From Acidiferrobacterales bacterium (lineage in GTDB: Bacteria; Pseudomonadota; Gammaproteobacteria; Arenicellales; JAJDZL01), in assembly GCA_028820695.1 (NCBI GenBank), contig JAPPIB010000010.1:1-34820 (forward strand): 34,820 bases of DNA, written 5' to 3'. Shown one piece after another: positions 18,201 to 26,456 of this stretch. How positions within the stretch are numbered: position 1 is the first letter of the stretch; each line of letters opens with the position of its first letter. The translations under genes and the position numbers were made by a program. A model generated the notes under the pieces. The model ran no database searches. It saw only the letters and a list, made by a program, of their open reading frames with translations, and was not told the DNA's origin.

Positions 18201-21200
18201 GAATCGTCCGCCATCTGCGAGCGCATCCTGAATTCGTAGCAATGCACTTTGAATGTCACGGGAAAGATGCAGCACGTCATTCGCCAGAACTATGTCATAG
18301 GCGTTTGCCGAAATGTTCTGAGCTTCGTAGCTTGCATCGATATCCAATGTCTGAAAACTTATGAAATCGAACTCGCCAAATCGTTCTTTCGCATACCTGA
18401 CGAAACTGCGAGATACGTCGGTAAATGTATACTCGACCGGGTGAGTCTGAAGAGTCGGCGCGAGGCGGGACAACAGTGCACCTGTCCCCCCGCCTAGTTC
18501 CAGAATTCTGCATTTTTTGCATGATGTCCAGTTCACCAGCAGATTCTCAACTGACTCGACCAATAATTCGACTGAAGGACGGCAGGTCGGTGAGAACTCA
18601 TAGAATCCCTGCAGTGGCAGTACAGCACCATCCGGGAACAGTGTGCTGATTCCGGTTTGTGTGCCGGTCAGCACACGACCAAGTTTTCTGCCGCAAAGGT
18701 CGATCAGACGTATTTCGTAGGTATAGTCCCAAGTCCCGCGCAGTCCAAATATCTCTTCCAGAATCGGTTCAGGATTCGAAGGTAAGTCATGAAGGACTTT
18801 GACGACCGAGCTGTTTTCATCAATGTCGCGTGATCCTCCAATAAACTTGCGACTGATATCCAGCACTTGTCTGTGCTCAAGCATAGAGAGCAGGGCATTG
18901 AACTGGGCTTTTTGCTCAAATTCAATCTGGCACATCTGCTCGATTTGGCTCAGTGAATATTGCTCCCCGGTTGCAGGAAATCCGAGTTGCTTCAATGCTC
19001 GTCCGATATGGTGGACCGTCAGATCGCCAGGCAGCGAGGACACCGTCTTATGACTTCGGGAATCTTCCTCACGCTCGGCGAGACGCATGGCGCAGCTGAT
19101 CGGATTCGAGAGGATGGACTGGGTTTTGTCACCGAATCGCGGCGCTTGAGGAGATAGGGTGTGATCAAATACCAAGGTCGGCTGAAGTATGGCAGGCTGT
19201 TCAGCCGATTGGCGCGAATCGACCGAGTCAAACTTTGCGGATTTGAGTATCAGCTGCGAGATGTTTGCGATGACTGAACCCCCCTCATCGGCTATGACCA
19301 GATCGAATGCAACCGTTCTTTCAGATTGACCATGCAGTTTGATCTGGCACAAGACACAATCCGTATCTCTACCACCCCAAAAGGTCATTTTTTCTATCTG
19401 CTTCGGGACATAGAGCTGACTCATGTCGAGCAGGACTGCCGAAGCCCTGAAACACAGGTCCAGCAAAGTCGGATGTATCAGATGTTGCTGCTGTTCGGGG
19501 GATTTGCTTTCCACAGTCAATCCGACAAACGCTTCGGTGTTACTGATTTTCTTTAAAAGTGTATATGACCACGAGTCGCAGTCACCTTCCAGCCCCAGTG
19601 GCGAGAGTTTCTGGGAGATGTAATCCAAAGGGAGATCAGTACAACTCTCTTCCAACGGTGCCAGATCGATCGCGGGTTGCTCCAGGTCGGTTGCGGCGAA
19701 TTTCGTGTGAGCATGGATGATCTCTTGGCTCCCCTGTGAGGATTGTTTCGCAATCTGACAATCGAATTGCCCGGCAGTCTCATCGGTGGACGTCATCAGT
19801 TTGAACGAATTGCTCAAATCCGTATCATCCGACAACAGCAGCATTTTCCTGAACTGAATCTCGCTTAATTCGAATGCAGTCCCTGAGGTGTGATTGTGTG
19901 CCGCTTCAAGCAAGTACTTGATGTAACCGGATGCAGGAAAAATGATCTCACCGTCGATTCGATGCCTGTTCAGCCAGTTCCAGTTATTTACATCCAGAAA
20001 TACTTCCCTGACTGTCGTGACCGGGCGTTCGTTTTGTGCGCGGGTGTGGACTTGAAGACGATCGAACTCCGCGGTCGCCGGAGCAGGGATAGAACGTCGA
20101 AATGAGGTTCGATCGAATTGGGGTTCCGGGAAGTCGCAAATCTCAGTGATCGGATTGATCTTCATCCAGTTGAAGGAAACCCCCAAGTTGAACAAAGTGG
20201 AAACAGCTGACTTCATCGCCAATGCATCATTGCCAGTCCGTTTCAGGGAATACGTCCAATGTCGCGCTGTCTTGTCAGCACCCAGGCATTCGGCGATGCT
20301 GAATGAGAGATACGGGTGAGGGCCGACTTCAACAAATACTGTCGACCCGTCAGCGATGCACGATTGCATGCATTCAGCAAATCGAACCGGATCACGGAAG
20401 TTGCGCCACCAGAACATCGGGTCGACAGCCGATACGACTTCCCGACCGTGGACAGACGAATACCAGCGAAGTTGCGGACTGGCGAGTTCAATCGACTCCA
20501 TCTTATCCAGGACTTGCGCCTGACATGCTTGTATCAGGGGACTATGGAATGGCACGGCCAAATCCAGTGTCCGGATGAATTTGCCTTGCTTTTGCAGTTG
20601 CTCGCCCAATTGTTGCATCGTTGTACGTGTCCCCGACAGGGTGAGCGATGATTCGCTGTTGTAAGCGGCGATAAACGCTTCATGCTCGTATTTGCCGATC
20701 AGGTTCGCCGCCTCGATTTGTGTGATGCCGCCTGCCAGCATCAGACCATCTTCCATGAATTGCTCAAAAATTCGGGCGCGGTCCGCAACAACCTTGACAG
20801 CATCGATAAGATCAATACTTCCGCAGACGTACGCAGCAGCGATTTCTCCGACACTGTGCCCTACGACTGCAGTGGGGCGCAGTCCCCAAGCTTTCCATAA
20901 CTCGGCCAATGAGATCTGAAGTGCAAATTGCAGCACATGAAAACTCACGACGCCGGACGGCTGAAAAGTGGAGTTTTGAGCGAAGAAGTCATGTAATGTT
21001 GAAATCCCGTACAGGTCCTTGAATATTGCGTGACATAGATCAATTGTTGATCTGAAATCAGGTTGCTGGGAATATAGTTCCCGTCCTGCCCGCTGCCATC
21101 CGGCTCCGATTCCATTGAAGACAAATGCCACTGTTGGCGGTGAATCGCTTGAATGTCTGTTGAAGTCTTGCCCGAACTGAAAGACTTCAATGGGAGCAGT

Positions 21201-22715
21201 CGGTCCTTCCGCAAGTTCCGGATTGAAAGCAACCGCCTGTCGATAACTCAGTTGTGGCTGCCTTCCTGCGGTATGACACAGTTGTGATATTGCCTCGATA
21301 TTGCCGTGCGGCAGCTGTTCGATACGTTTGCGCAGTCGATCAAGACCCGCAGACGACGATGCTGTCAAGGGCAGCAACAATGGCAGAACGACATTGTGTT
21401 TGGAAGATACAGTGTGAATCGGGCACTGCTGGATGATCACATGGGCATTCGCACCTCCGAATCCGAATGAATTGACCGCAGCCATGCGCGGGGAGTTCTC
21501 GGGATTGTTCCATACACGCCCTTCAACTGGAATGTGAATGCCCAGGCCATCGAAATCGATCTCCGGGTTCGGGGTCGTAAAGTTCACATTGGGTGGAATG
21601 AATCCGTGCCATACTGCGAGTGCCGCCTTGATCAGACCTGCAATACCGGCGGCGGCCTCTGTATGTCCGATATTGGTCTTGACCGACCCGACCGGAAGAC
21701 TTTGATAGCCGGCTGCCTGCCCGTAAACTTCTCCGAGCGCAGTGGCCTCAACAGGATCACCTGCCTGTGTTCCGGTACCGTGAGACTCAATGTAACCGAT
21801 GTCTGAGGGCTCTATTCCGGCAACTCGCAGGGCATCTGTCATCATTTTTTTCTGTGCTTCTGGATTCGGAGACATCATTCCCGCTGTGCGACCGTCCTGA
21901 TTCACCGTGCTGGCCGTGATCGTAGAATAGATTCTGTCGCCGTCGAGCAGGGCATCCGAAAGCCGCTTCAGGAGAATCATCCCGCCACCTTCGGCCCGAA
22001 CGAATCCATCCGCATCCTTGTCGAACGCCCGGCACTTGCCGGATTTCGAAAGCATGGATGCCTGTGAGAATTCCATGTAGCTTTCCGGCAGGAGGATGGC
22101 ATTCGCACCGCCGGCAAAGGCAGCGTCCACTTCGCCCGACCTCAGTGCCTTGCATGCGGCATCGACCGCAGTCAACGAAGATGAACACGCGGTGTCAATA
22201 GTCGGACTGGGGCCACTGAAGTCAAAACAATACGAAATCCTGTCAGATGCGATACTGGCAGAGCGTCCCAGACCGGAATGTGCGCAAATCCGTTCATGAT
22301 CCGAAAGAATCAACCTTTCGTGGTCGTGATTGATCACACCGACGTAGACACCTGTAACAATCTCACTCAAGTGTTGTGCAGATATCGCGGCATCCACCAT
22401 GCAGCGCCATGCGAGCTCAAGCAAAATTCGTTGTTGCGGGTCAACTTCCATCGCTTCCCGGGGAGAGATTCCAAAGAAGGAGGAGTCGAACTCATCGATG
22501 TCATGTACGAACCCGCCAACTTTTGCAAATTCCGTCTCCGGAGTTGCAGCCATACCTTGGAAAACAGCCTGACTCCACCGTCCCTGTGGAATCGGTTCAA
22601 TACAGTCAACCTGATTTACGATATTGGACCAATAGGAACTGAGGGTGTTGGCACCGCCTGGAAATCGGCATGCCATTCCGACGATTGCAATCGCTGAACA
22701 AGTCGAATTGTTCAC
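15270..22715 (-). CDS. Single-module, highly reducing C-methylating type I polyketide synthase
   Basis: A 2481-residue megasynthase with one complete module. In order: KS (1-430; Cys177 in DTACSSS, His312 and His351), AT (about 526-830; Ser621 in GHSVGEI; the VPFHS motif at about 721-725 is closer to malonyl than methylmalonyl type), DH (about 900-1180; HxxxGxxxxP at 918-927, Asp1086 in HPTLLD), C-methyltransferase (about 1310-1580; ILELGGGTGAL at 1404), structural pseudo-KR (about 1590-1810), ER (about 1815-2125; HSASGGVGLA at 1946), KR (about 2140-2330; GGTRGFG at 2147, Ser2275/Tyr2289) and ACP (about 2405-2475; phosphopantetheine Ser2440 in LGVDSLLA). There is no thioesterase. This order is that of fungal highly reducing PKSs, and all domains look intact. 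The start is GTG at 22715. Iterative use to make a methyl-branched reduced chain is inferred. Confidence 0.95.
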   Translation of the reverse strand: MNNSTCSAIAIVGMACRFPGGANTLSSYWSNIVNQVDCIEPIPQGRWSQAVFQGMAATPETEFAKVGGFVHDIDEFDSSFFGISPREAMEVDPQQRILLELAWRCMVDAAISAQHLSEIVTGVYVGVINHDHERLILSDHERICAHSGLGRSASIASDRISYCFDFSGPSPTIDTACSSSLTAVDAACKALRSGEVDAAFAGGANAILLPESYMEFSQASMLSKSGKCRAFDKDADGFVRAEGGGMILLKRLSDALLDGDRIYSTITASTVNQDGRTAGMMSPNPEAQKKMMTDALRVAGIEPSDIGYIESHGTGTQAGDPVEATALGEVYGQAAGYQSLPVGSVKTNIGHTEAAAGIAGLIKAALAVWHGFIPPNVNFTTPNPEIDFDGLGIHIPVEGRVWNNPENSPRMAAVNSFGFGGANAHVIIQQCPIHTVSSKHNVVLPLLLPLTASSSAGLDRLRKRIEQLPHGNIEAISQLCHTAGRQPQLSYRQAVAFNPELAEGPTAPIEVFQFGQDFNRHSSDSPPTVAFVFNGIGAGWQRAGRELYSQQPDFRSTIDLCHAIFKDLYGISTLHDFFAQNSTFQPSGVVSFHVLQFALQISLAELWKAWGLRPTAVVGHSVGEIAAAYVCGSIDLIDAVKVVADRARIFEQFMEDGLMLAGGITQIEAANLIGKYEHEAFIAAYNSESSLTLSGTRTTMQQLGEQLQKQGKFIRTLDLAVPFHSPLIQACQAQVLDKMESIELASPQLRWYSSVHGREVVSAVDPMFWWRNFRDPVRFAECMQSCIADGSTVFVEVGPHPYLSFSIAECLGADKTARHWTYSLKRTGNDALAMKSAVSTLFNLGVSFNWMKINPITEICDFPEPQFDRTSFRRSIPAPATAEFDRLQVHTRAQNERPVTTVREVFLDVNNWNWLNRHRIDGEIIFPASGYIKYLLEAAHNHTSGTAFELSEIQFRKMLLLSDDTDLSNSFKLMTSTDETAGQFDCQIAKQSSQGSQEIIHAHTKFAATDLEQPAIDLAPLEESCTDLPLDYISQKLSPLGLEGDCDSWSYTLLKKISNTEAFVGLTVESKSPEQQQHLIHPTLLDLCFRASAVLLDMSQLYVPKQIEKMTFWGGRDTDCVLCQIKLHGQSERTVAFDLVIADEGGSVIANISQLILKSAKFDSVDSRQSAEQPAILQPTLVFDHTLSPQAPRFGDKTQSILSNPISCAMRLAEREEDSRSHKTVSSLPGDLTVHHIGRALKQLGFPATGEQYSLSQIEQMCQIEFEQKAQFNALLSMLEHRQVLDISRKFIGGSRDIDENSSVVKVLHDLPSNPEPILEEIFGLRGTWDYTYEIRLIDLCGRKLGRVLTGTQTGISTLFPDGAVLPLQGFYEFSPTCRPSVELLVESVENLLVNWTSCKKCRILELGGGTGALLSRLAPTLQTHPVEYTFTDVSRSFVRYAKERFGEFDFISFQTLDIDASYEAQNISANAYDIVLANDVLHLSRDIQSALLRIQDALADGGRFHFIELTTEPDWAALVFGMLRDWWHKTEDVRQPVGPCRDVEFWKVQMALNGFSEIVSVESSDLVHTIFTAECKKEVAFADPYRAARSLKRAMILSGRDTYSDKLIDSLDCQVKSVVHPGASYRSRHQTYEIRTDKLEDHVRLVDDLRSAAGLPREIIMLWNWFPLEPETSFDKTVDSIASTLVSISHLLKAFVQLRISLPRITLITANVHQDSDSVDIRSCLNATLWSLGRSIRNEFPDTSCRIVDIDPVQIDRIKELCQFILDRNEVLEAVLHRKGWALPAARNSVPDVASQPVEIGCLQPGDLSSIRPIAAGIPQLRPTEILIEAAASALNFRDVLIALNALPEYAIQDGMMQDFLGMECAGKIVRIGDQVEGFSPGDKVIALAPRAMGNLVTARSQFVRTIPAGWSYEQIAGIPAAYMTAFCCLEQLPQAGPGLSVLIHSASGGVGLALINLLRQSGATVYATVGSSDKADFLNLLGIQHVATSRSISFVDDVNEWTCGQGVDLIVNTLAGDLARANAKLLKPAGVFVELGKHPSLSEVHESIVSANPDASIRIVDIDRLWKESPEQLSALFHSVMKEVEHRACPALPSTVFPHSNAKDAFRYMANAKHVGKVILEFKRRCPSLGLDSPISSAATYLVAGGTRGFGLATVQWLSEVGARHIIVVGRTAGQSDQLQKLKMRLTDSGISVKTVATDITDLGKFKESVDEVASDVPPIKGVFHCAMDIDDRVITNLDYESCQTNLRAKLVGAWNLYKITENQRLDFFAIYSSVTSLIGPAGQSAYSAANAFLDSFAKFLRAQGVSATSINWGAVSDYGYVAGNKEKSMRSINRYGVRPLPARSMLEPLGDILTSNSLSQLIVSGSNGSLISDWTGSDLNGQRPGGETRRNDSARPSAYMDRNNFEHTVLSCFSKVLELPMDSIEPGESVLDLGVDSLLAVELSHLLGSEANVEISAADLLQSITIRDIIQSHANADS

Positions 22716-22726
22716 TGTGAGAAGTA

Positions 22727-22748
22727 GCTTCGATTCGAGTCTCGAAGC
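22727..22748. promoter_or_regulatory. Dyad-symmetric element between the ArsR gene and the PKS
   Basis: GCTTCGA (22727-22733) and TCGAAGC (22742-22748) are exact inverted copies with an 8-base spacer. A second palindrome TTCGAG-T-CTCGAA (22734-22746) is nested inside. It lies 12 bases upstream of the PKS start and just past the ArsR stop. Size and symmetry suit a dimeric winged-helix repressor; binding is inferred. Confidence 0.45.
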
Positions 22749-22769
22749 GATGGTAAACAGGAGAAGTGA

Positions 22770-23102
22770 CTACTGCCGACTGTTTTGCGGAGAGGAATCA
22801 GGGTCGGAACAGTAGATTTCATGGAGAAGCTGAATGATTTGGAGGACCTTCTCGTCGCAAATCGAGTAGTAGTTGGATTGTGAGTCTTTTCTCGCCTGAA
22901 TGATTCCCTGCTTTCGCAGCCGGGCGAGATGCTGCGAGGTGGAGGATTGGTCCAGACCCAGCAAGTCCTGCAACTCGCTTACCGACTTTTCGCCGTCAAC
23001 GAGATGGCACAGAATTACCAAGCGTTGCTCATTGGCCAACTGCTTGAGAAAGTCGCTTACCTCACATGCGATCGCTCTGATTTGTTCCGGTGCAATTTCC
23101 AT
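22770..23102 (-). CDS. ArsR-family regulator with SqrR/BigR-type cysteine pair
   Basis: A 110-residue winged-helix repressor. The helix-turn-helix is SVSELQDLLGLDQSSTSQHLARLRKQGII (described by its ends: about residues 40-68), followed by the wing RKDSQSNYYSI. It lacks the CxC metal motif of ArsR/CadC. Instead Cys32 in LVILCHLVDGEKSV and Cys98 in LLHEIYC sit where the dithiol pair of the persulfide- and redox-responsive SqrR, BigR and YgaV proteins sits. Two further cysteines (13, 82) are present. It is followed on the same strand by the PKS after 54 bases, making the PKS its most likely target or partner. The upstream spacer contains an inverted repeat. Family is certain; the exact inducer is inferred. 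Confidence 0.9.
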   Translation of the reverse strand: MEIAPEQIRAIACEVSDFLKQLANEQRLVILCHLVDGEKSVSELQDLLGLDQSSTSQHLARLRKQGIIQARKDSQSNYYSICDEKVLQIIQLLHEIYCSDPDSSPQNSRQ

Positions 23103-23182
23103 GGGTTGTCACAGTGCGAAAGAATCGGCAATCGTCAGGCTTTGTGGTCGGGCATGTTTATGTCGCTGTCATCTGGGTGAGC

Positions 23183-23202
23183 CCTGTTTGCAGGCAAACA
23201 GG
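23183..23202. promoter_or_regulatory. Palindrome between leuD and the ArsR gene
   Basis: CCTGTTTGC (23183-23191) and GCAAACAGG (23194-23202) form a perfect 9-base inverted repeat around AG, 18 bases after the leuD stop and 80 bases before the ArsR start (all minus strand). It could be an operator for the ArsR gene or a 3'-end hairpin for leuCD. A two-base loop argues against a good RNA hairpin, and there is no T-run. Confidence 0.4.
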
Positions 23203-23220
23203 ATAGCGCTGCTGAACCTG

Positions 23221-23832
23221 CTATCTATTGTAGCCGTTCGTATACGGCAGTGAATCGTAGAGACTCGCCACCTTATCCATATTGTCGAGCAGAAGCGACG
23301 TGCTGTCCCACAATCCTTCCATGAGTGTATTCTTATGGTGTTCTCTCATATGGACGTCGATTGACGCGTCTGCACAGGTCAGTCGTCCTGTTGCCAGATC
23401 GACTGTCCATTGAAGCTCCGACTGCGCCTGGCACCGGTCCTGAACCTCCCGCATGTCCGACCCGGACGCAGTGACAGCAGGGATGCCGAGTGTGATGCAG
23501 TTCGATGCGAAAATCTCAGCGAACGACTCACCCACAATCGCATGGATTCCCCATCTGTGAAGTGCCTGCGGAGCATGTTCTCGACTGGAACCGCAACCAA
23601 AGTTCTTATTGACAAACAACAGCCTTGCCCCCTGTCGGTCGCCATGGTTGAACGGATGCTCCTTCTCGTTCATGGCGTCATCGTAACGCTCATCGAAAAA
23701 TGGAAATTTTCCGAGATTTGCAAACGTGATTTCCTTCAGAAATCTGGCTGGTATGATTCGGTCGGTATCGATGTCGTCACCAACTATGGCAATAGCCTTA
23801 CCAGTTACTGTTCTGACTTTTGCATCTGTCAT
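23221..23832 (-). CDS. leuD: 3-Isopropylmalate dehydratase small subunit
   Basis: Swivel subunit of the isopropylmalate isomerase that interconverts 2- and 3-isopropylmalate in leucine synthesis. The 203-residue length is typical. Landmarks are GDDIDTDRIIPARFL near the N-terminus and FGCGSSREHAPQAL for substrate binding. It lies 18 bases downstream of leuC on the same strand. leuB, which commonly follows leuD, is not here; an ArsR-family gene comes next after a 118-base spacer. Confidence 0.96.
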   Translation of the reverse strand: MTDAKVRTVTGKAIAIVGDDIDTDRIIPARFLKEITFANLGKFPFFDERYDDAMNEKEHPFNHGDRQGARLLFVNKNFGCGSSREHAPQALHRWGIHAIVGESFAEIFASNCITLGIPAVTASGSDMREVQDRCQAQSELQWTVDLATGRLTCADASIDVHMREHHKNTLMEGLWDSTSLLLDNMDKVASLYDSLPYTNGYNR

Positions 23833-23850
23833 TGCAATGACCTCACCATC

Positions 23851-25257
23851 TCAGGCGGAGTTGGAGCGGATGTCCGTGACGGCACCATTGATCGCGGCTG
23901 CAGCCGCCATTGGAGGTGACATCAGGAGCGTCCTGCCGCTCGGACTGCCTTGCCGCCCGATGAAATTTCGATTGCTGGTACTGGCACATATCTCGTCGCC
24001 TTGCAAACGGTCCGGGTTCATGGCGAGACACATGGAACATCCCGGCTGGCGCCACTCCAGACCCGCTTCAAGGAATATCTGATCCAGACCTTCCGCGACC
24101 GATTGTCTGGCGACTTCCCGCGATCCGGGAACAACGATTGCACGAACATCTTTGGAGACTTTCTGATTTTTCACAATCTGCGCTGCTGCCCGCAGATCCT
24201 CGATCCGGGAATTTGTGCAACTGCCGATAAAAACAACATCGATCTTGACACCGTTCATGGACTGCCCGGGTTTGAGTTTCATGTACTCGAAGGCGCGTTG
24301 CGCAGTCTGGCGCTCCCCGTCAGGCAGCGAACTGAGTACCGGCAGGTCCTCATCAATGCCCACGCTTTGGCCGGGGTTGATGCCCCAGGAAATATGCGGC
24401 GCGATTTCAGGGGCCGAAATCTGGATCTCATCGTCGTATTCTGCATCGGGCTCTGAACGTGTCGACTCCCAGTAATTCACCGCATTGTCCCAGGCATTTC
24501 CGGCAGGTGCAAATGGTCGCCCCTTAAGATAGTCGTATGTCGTGCTGTCGGGGTTGACATAGCCGATTCGGGCACCTCCCTCAATCGACATGTTGCAGAC
24601 CGTCATCCGTTCCTCCATCGTCATCGCATCAATGGTTGACCCTGCATATTCATAGGCATGGCCGATCCCTGCCTTGACCCCGAGTTTGCGGATGATATGC
24701 AAGATGACGTCCTTTGCGAACACGCCATCTCCCAAGATGCCATTGACCTCGATACGACGCACCTTGAGTGTGTCCATACTCAGGCACTGGGTCGCAAGCA
24801 CGTCACCCACCTGGGTAGTGCCGATTCCGAATGCGAGTGTGCCGAAGGCGCCATGGGTGGAAGTGTGGGAATCGCCGCAGGCTACGGTCATTCCGGGGTG
24901 CACCATGCCCTGCTCGGGCCCGATTACGTGCACAATTCCCTGCTCAGGTGTACCGACACCGAAGTATCGAATGTTGAACTCAGTCGTGTTGTCCTGAAGA
25001 GCCTGTGCCATGGCTTCCGCCTCAGGATCCTTATATGGTCTTGCCTGGCTGGCAGTCGGAATGATGTGATCGATGGTCGCGACGGTGCGCTCAGGGTAGG
25101 CAACTTTCACGCCGCGCTCGCGAAGCATGTCGCATGCCTGGGGGCTGGTGACCTCATGAATCAGATGCAACCCTATGAACAACTGGTACTGACCGGTTTG
25201 CAACTGACACACGGTGTGCCTGTCCCAAATTTTATTGTAGAGGGTATTGACTGCCAT
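23851..25257 (-). CDS. leuC: 3-Isopropylmalate dehydratase large subunit
   Basis: Aconitase-superfamily [4Fe-4S] subunit of isopropylmalate isomerase, cytoplasmic, second step of leucine synthesis. The 468-residue length is normal. The cluster ligands Cys347 (in GSCTNSR), Cys407 and Cys410 (in [10 protein letters not shown]) are present. [20 protein letters not shown] and the GDSHTSTHG motif are also typical. The ATG at 25257 has GGGGA about six bases upstream. The 95-base spacer upstream holds a TATATT-type -10 candidate near 25291-25296 (minus strand), suggesting leuCD has its own promoter separate from the DmdA-like gene. Confidence 0.97.
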   Translation of the reverse strand: MAVNTLYNKIWDRHTVCQLQTGQYQLFIGLHLIHEVTSPQACDMLRERGVKVAYPERTVATIDHIIPTASQARPYKDPEAEAMAQALQDNTTEFNIRYFGVGTPEQGIVHVIGPEQGMVHPGMTVACGDSHTSTHGAFGTLAFGIGTTQVGDVLATQCLSMDTLKVRRIEVNGILGDGVFAKDVILHIIRKLGVKAGIGHAYEYAGSTIDAMTMEERMTVCNMSIEGGARIGYVNPDSTTYDYLKGRPFAPAGNAWDNAVNYWESTRSEPDAEYDDEIQISAPEIAPHISWGINPGQSVGIDEDLPVLSSLPDGERQTAQRAFEYMKLKPGQSMNGVKIDVVFIGSCTNSRIEDLRAAAQIVKNQKVSKDVRAIVVPGSREVARQSVAEGLDQIFLEAGLEWRQPGCSMCLAMNPDRLQGDEICASTSNRNFIGRQGSPSGRTLLMSPPMAAAAAINGAVTDIRSNSA

Positions 25258-25352
25258 TGACTTTCCCCGACTTGCTCTCTGTCACAGATTAATATATTCG
25301 CTTTTGCGGGCGACGGATTTGGAAAATTCGTCACGCTCCGAACTCTTGCCGC

Positions 25353-26456
25353 CTAGAAAAAAGGCAGTTCGACAAATTGTGCCTCGTATTTTTTACCCTG
25401 GAATACAACTTGCGCGCAATCGCCGGCCTGAACTGTCGTGGAGACCAACGCCAACCCGACGTTTGCTTGCATGCGCCAGGAGTATGCGGTACTCGTTACC
25501 GAGCCGATTTTGTTACCGTTTCTCAGAACGTCGCACCAGGTTCTGGCCAGCGTATGTGACAGTTTTGCGTTGATGACGACACCCAATTGATGTCGTTGAA
25601 TACCTTGCTGCTTGATGCCGCGCAACGCGCGGATTCCGATCACTTCATCGGACAGTCGCAAATCAACAAATTTCCCCAACCTGACTTCATATGGATTGGT
25701 CCTGTCATCGGTATCACAGCCGAAACTGAGCAATCCAGACTCAATTCTCTCCGAATGATTTGGTGTGCCCGGCCGGATATCCCACGGCCGGCCGGCCTCC
25801 TTGACCAGATTCCATAACTCGGAACCTTTGGTCCCATCACACAGATAAAGTTCGAATCCACCCTGTTTCGAGTACCCCGAACGTCCCACAATGAGGGGGA
25901 TGCCTTCAATCTCGGTTTCCTTGATTCGAAAAAGTCCAAGTTCGCCGACCCACTCACCGAGCAGGGCGCAGACTGTCTTTTCTGCATGCGGTCCCTGAAC
26001 CGCCAGAGGTGAGACATCCGGTTCCGAAACTTCGACACTCAAGGATCTCTCGGCCGCGATCGCGCTCGCCCAAAACTGGATCTGCGAATCAGCAATGGAA
26101 ATCCAGTAGACATCGTCTGACAGCTTGTTGACGACTGGGTCGTTGAGCAAAATGCCCTGATGGTTGCAAATCGGTGCGTATTTCCCCCGTTCGACTGACA
26201 ATGTCGTCAAATCGCGTGTCGAAAGCAACTGTGCCAGCTTGCCTGCGTCGGATCCTTTCAACTGGACTTGTCGCTCACAGGCGACGTCCCACATCGACAC
26301 ACCTTGCAGCAAACGCCAGTACTCACCTTCAGGATCACCATATGAGGTCGGCAGAAGCATCCTGTTATAGGCAGTGAAACCCTTGACACCATCAGCAACA
26401 GTTGCGTCATAAAAGGGCGATGCACGCACTCTCGGCGTGGGTATGACATTGAACAT
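25353..26456 (-). CDS. DMSP demethylase (DmdA)-like aminomethyltransferase-fold protein
   Basis: GcvT-fold protein closest to DmdA, which transfers a methyl group from dimethylsulfoniopropionate to tetrahydrofolate. The 367-residue length and the blocks GILLNDPV (101-108; GcvT proteins have an Asp-Asp here), FWISIAD-like YWISIAD (117-123), EPDVSPLAVQGP (145-156) and RSGYSKQGGFE (192-202) agree with what I recall of SAR11 DmdA. The frame is open upstream to 26762, but the ATG at 26456 gives a DmdA-like start (MFNVIPTPRVRASPF) and length. It is divergent from the DUF1127/HpaB-type cluster. It could instead be a related demethylase for another methylated sulfonium or amine; demethylation of DMSP itself is not proven by sequence. 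Confidence 0.8.
   Translation of the reverse strand: MFNVIPTPRVRASPFYDATVADGVKGFTAYNRMLLPTSYGDPEGEYWRLLQGVSMWDVACERQVQLKGSDAGKLAQLLSTRDLTTLSVERGKYAPICNHQGILLNDPVVNKLSDDVYWISIADSQIQFWASAIAAERSLSVEVSEPDVSPLAVQGPHAEKTVCALLGEWVGELGLFRIKETEIEGIPLIVGRSGYSKQGGFELYLCDGTKGSELWNLVKEAGRPWDIRPGTPNHSERIESGLLSFGCDTDDRTNPYEVRLGKFVDLRLSDEVIGIRALRGIKQQGIQRHQLGVVINAKLSHTLARTWCDVLRNGNKIGSVTSTAYSWRMQANVGLALVSTTVQAGDCAQVVFQGKKYEAQFVELPFF

Noticed and set aside
22278..22697. 139-codon plus-strand frame opposite the PKS start
   Set aside because: It is a shadow of the KS-encoding strand; no ribosome-binding site or family resemblance.
24658..25260. 200-codon plus-strand frame opposite leuC
   Set aside because: It mirrors a highly conserved gene in the complementary frame; no family similarity of its own.
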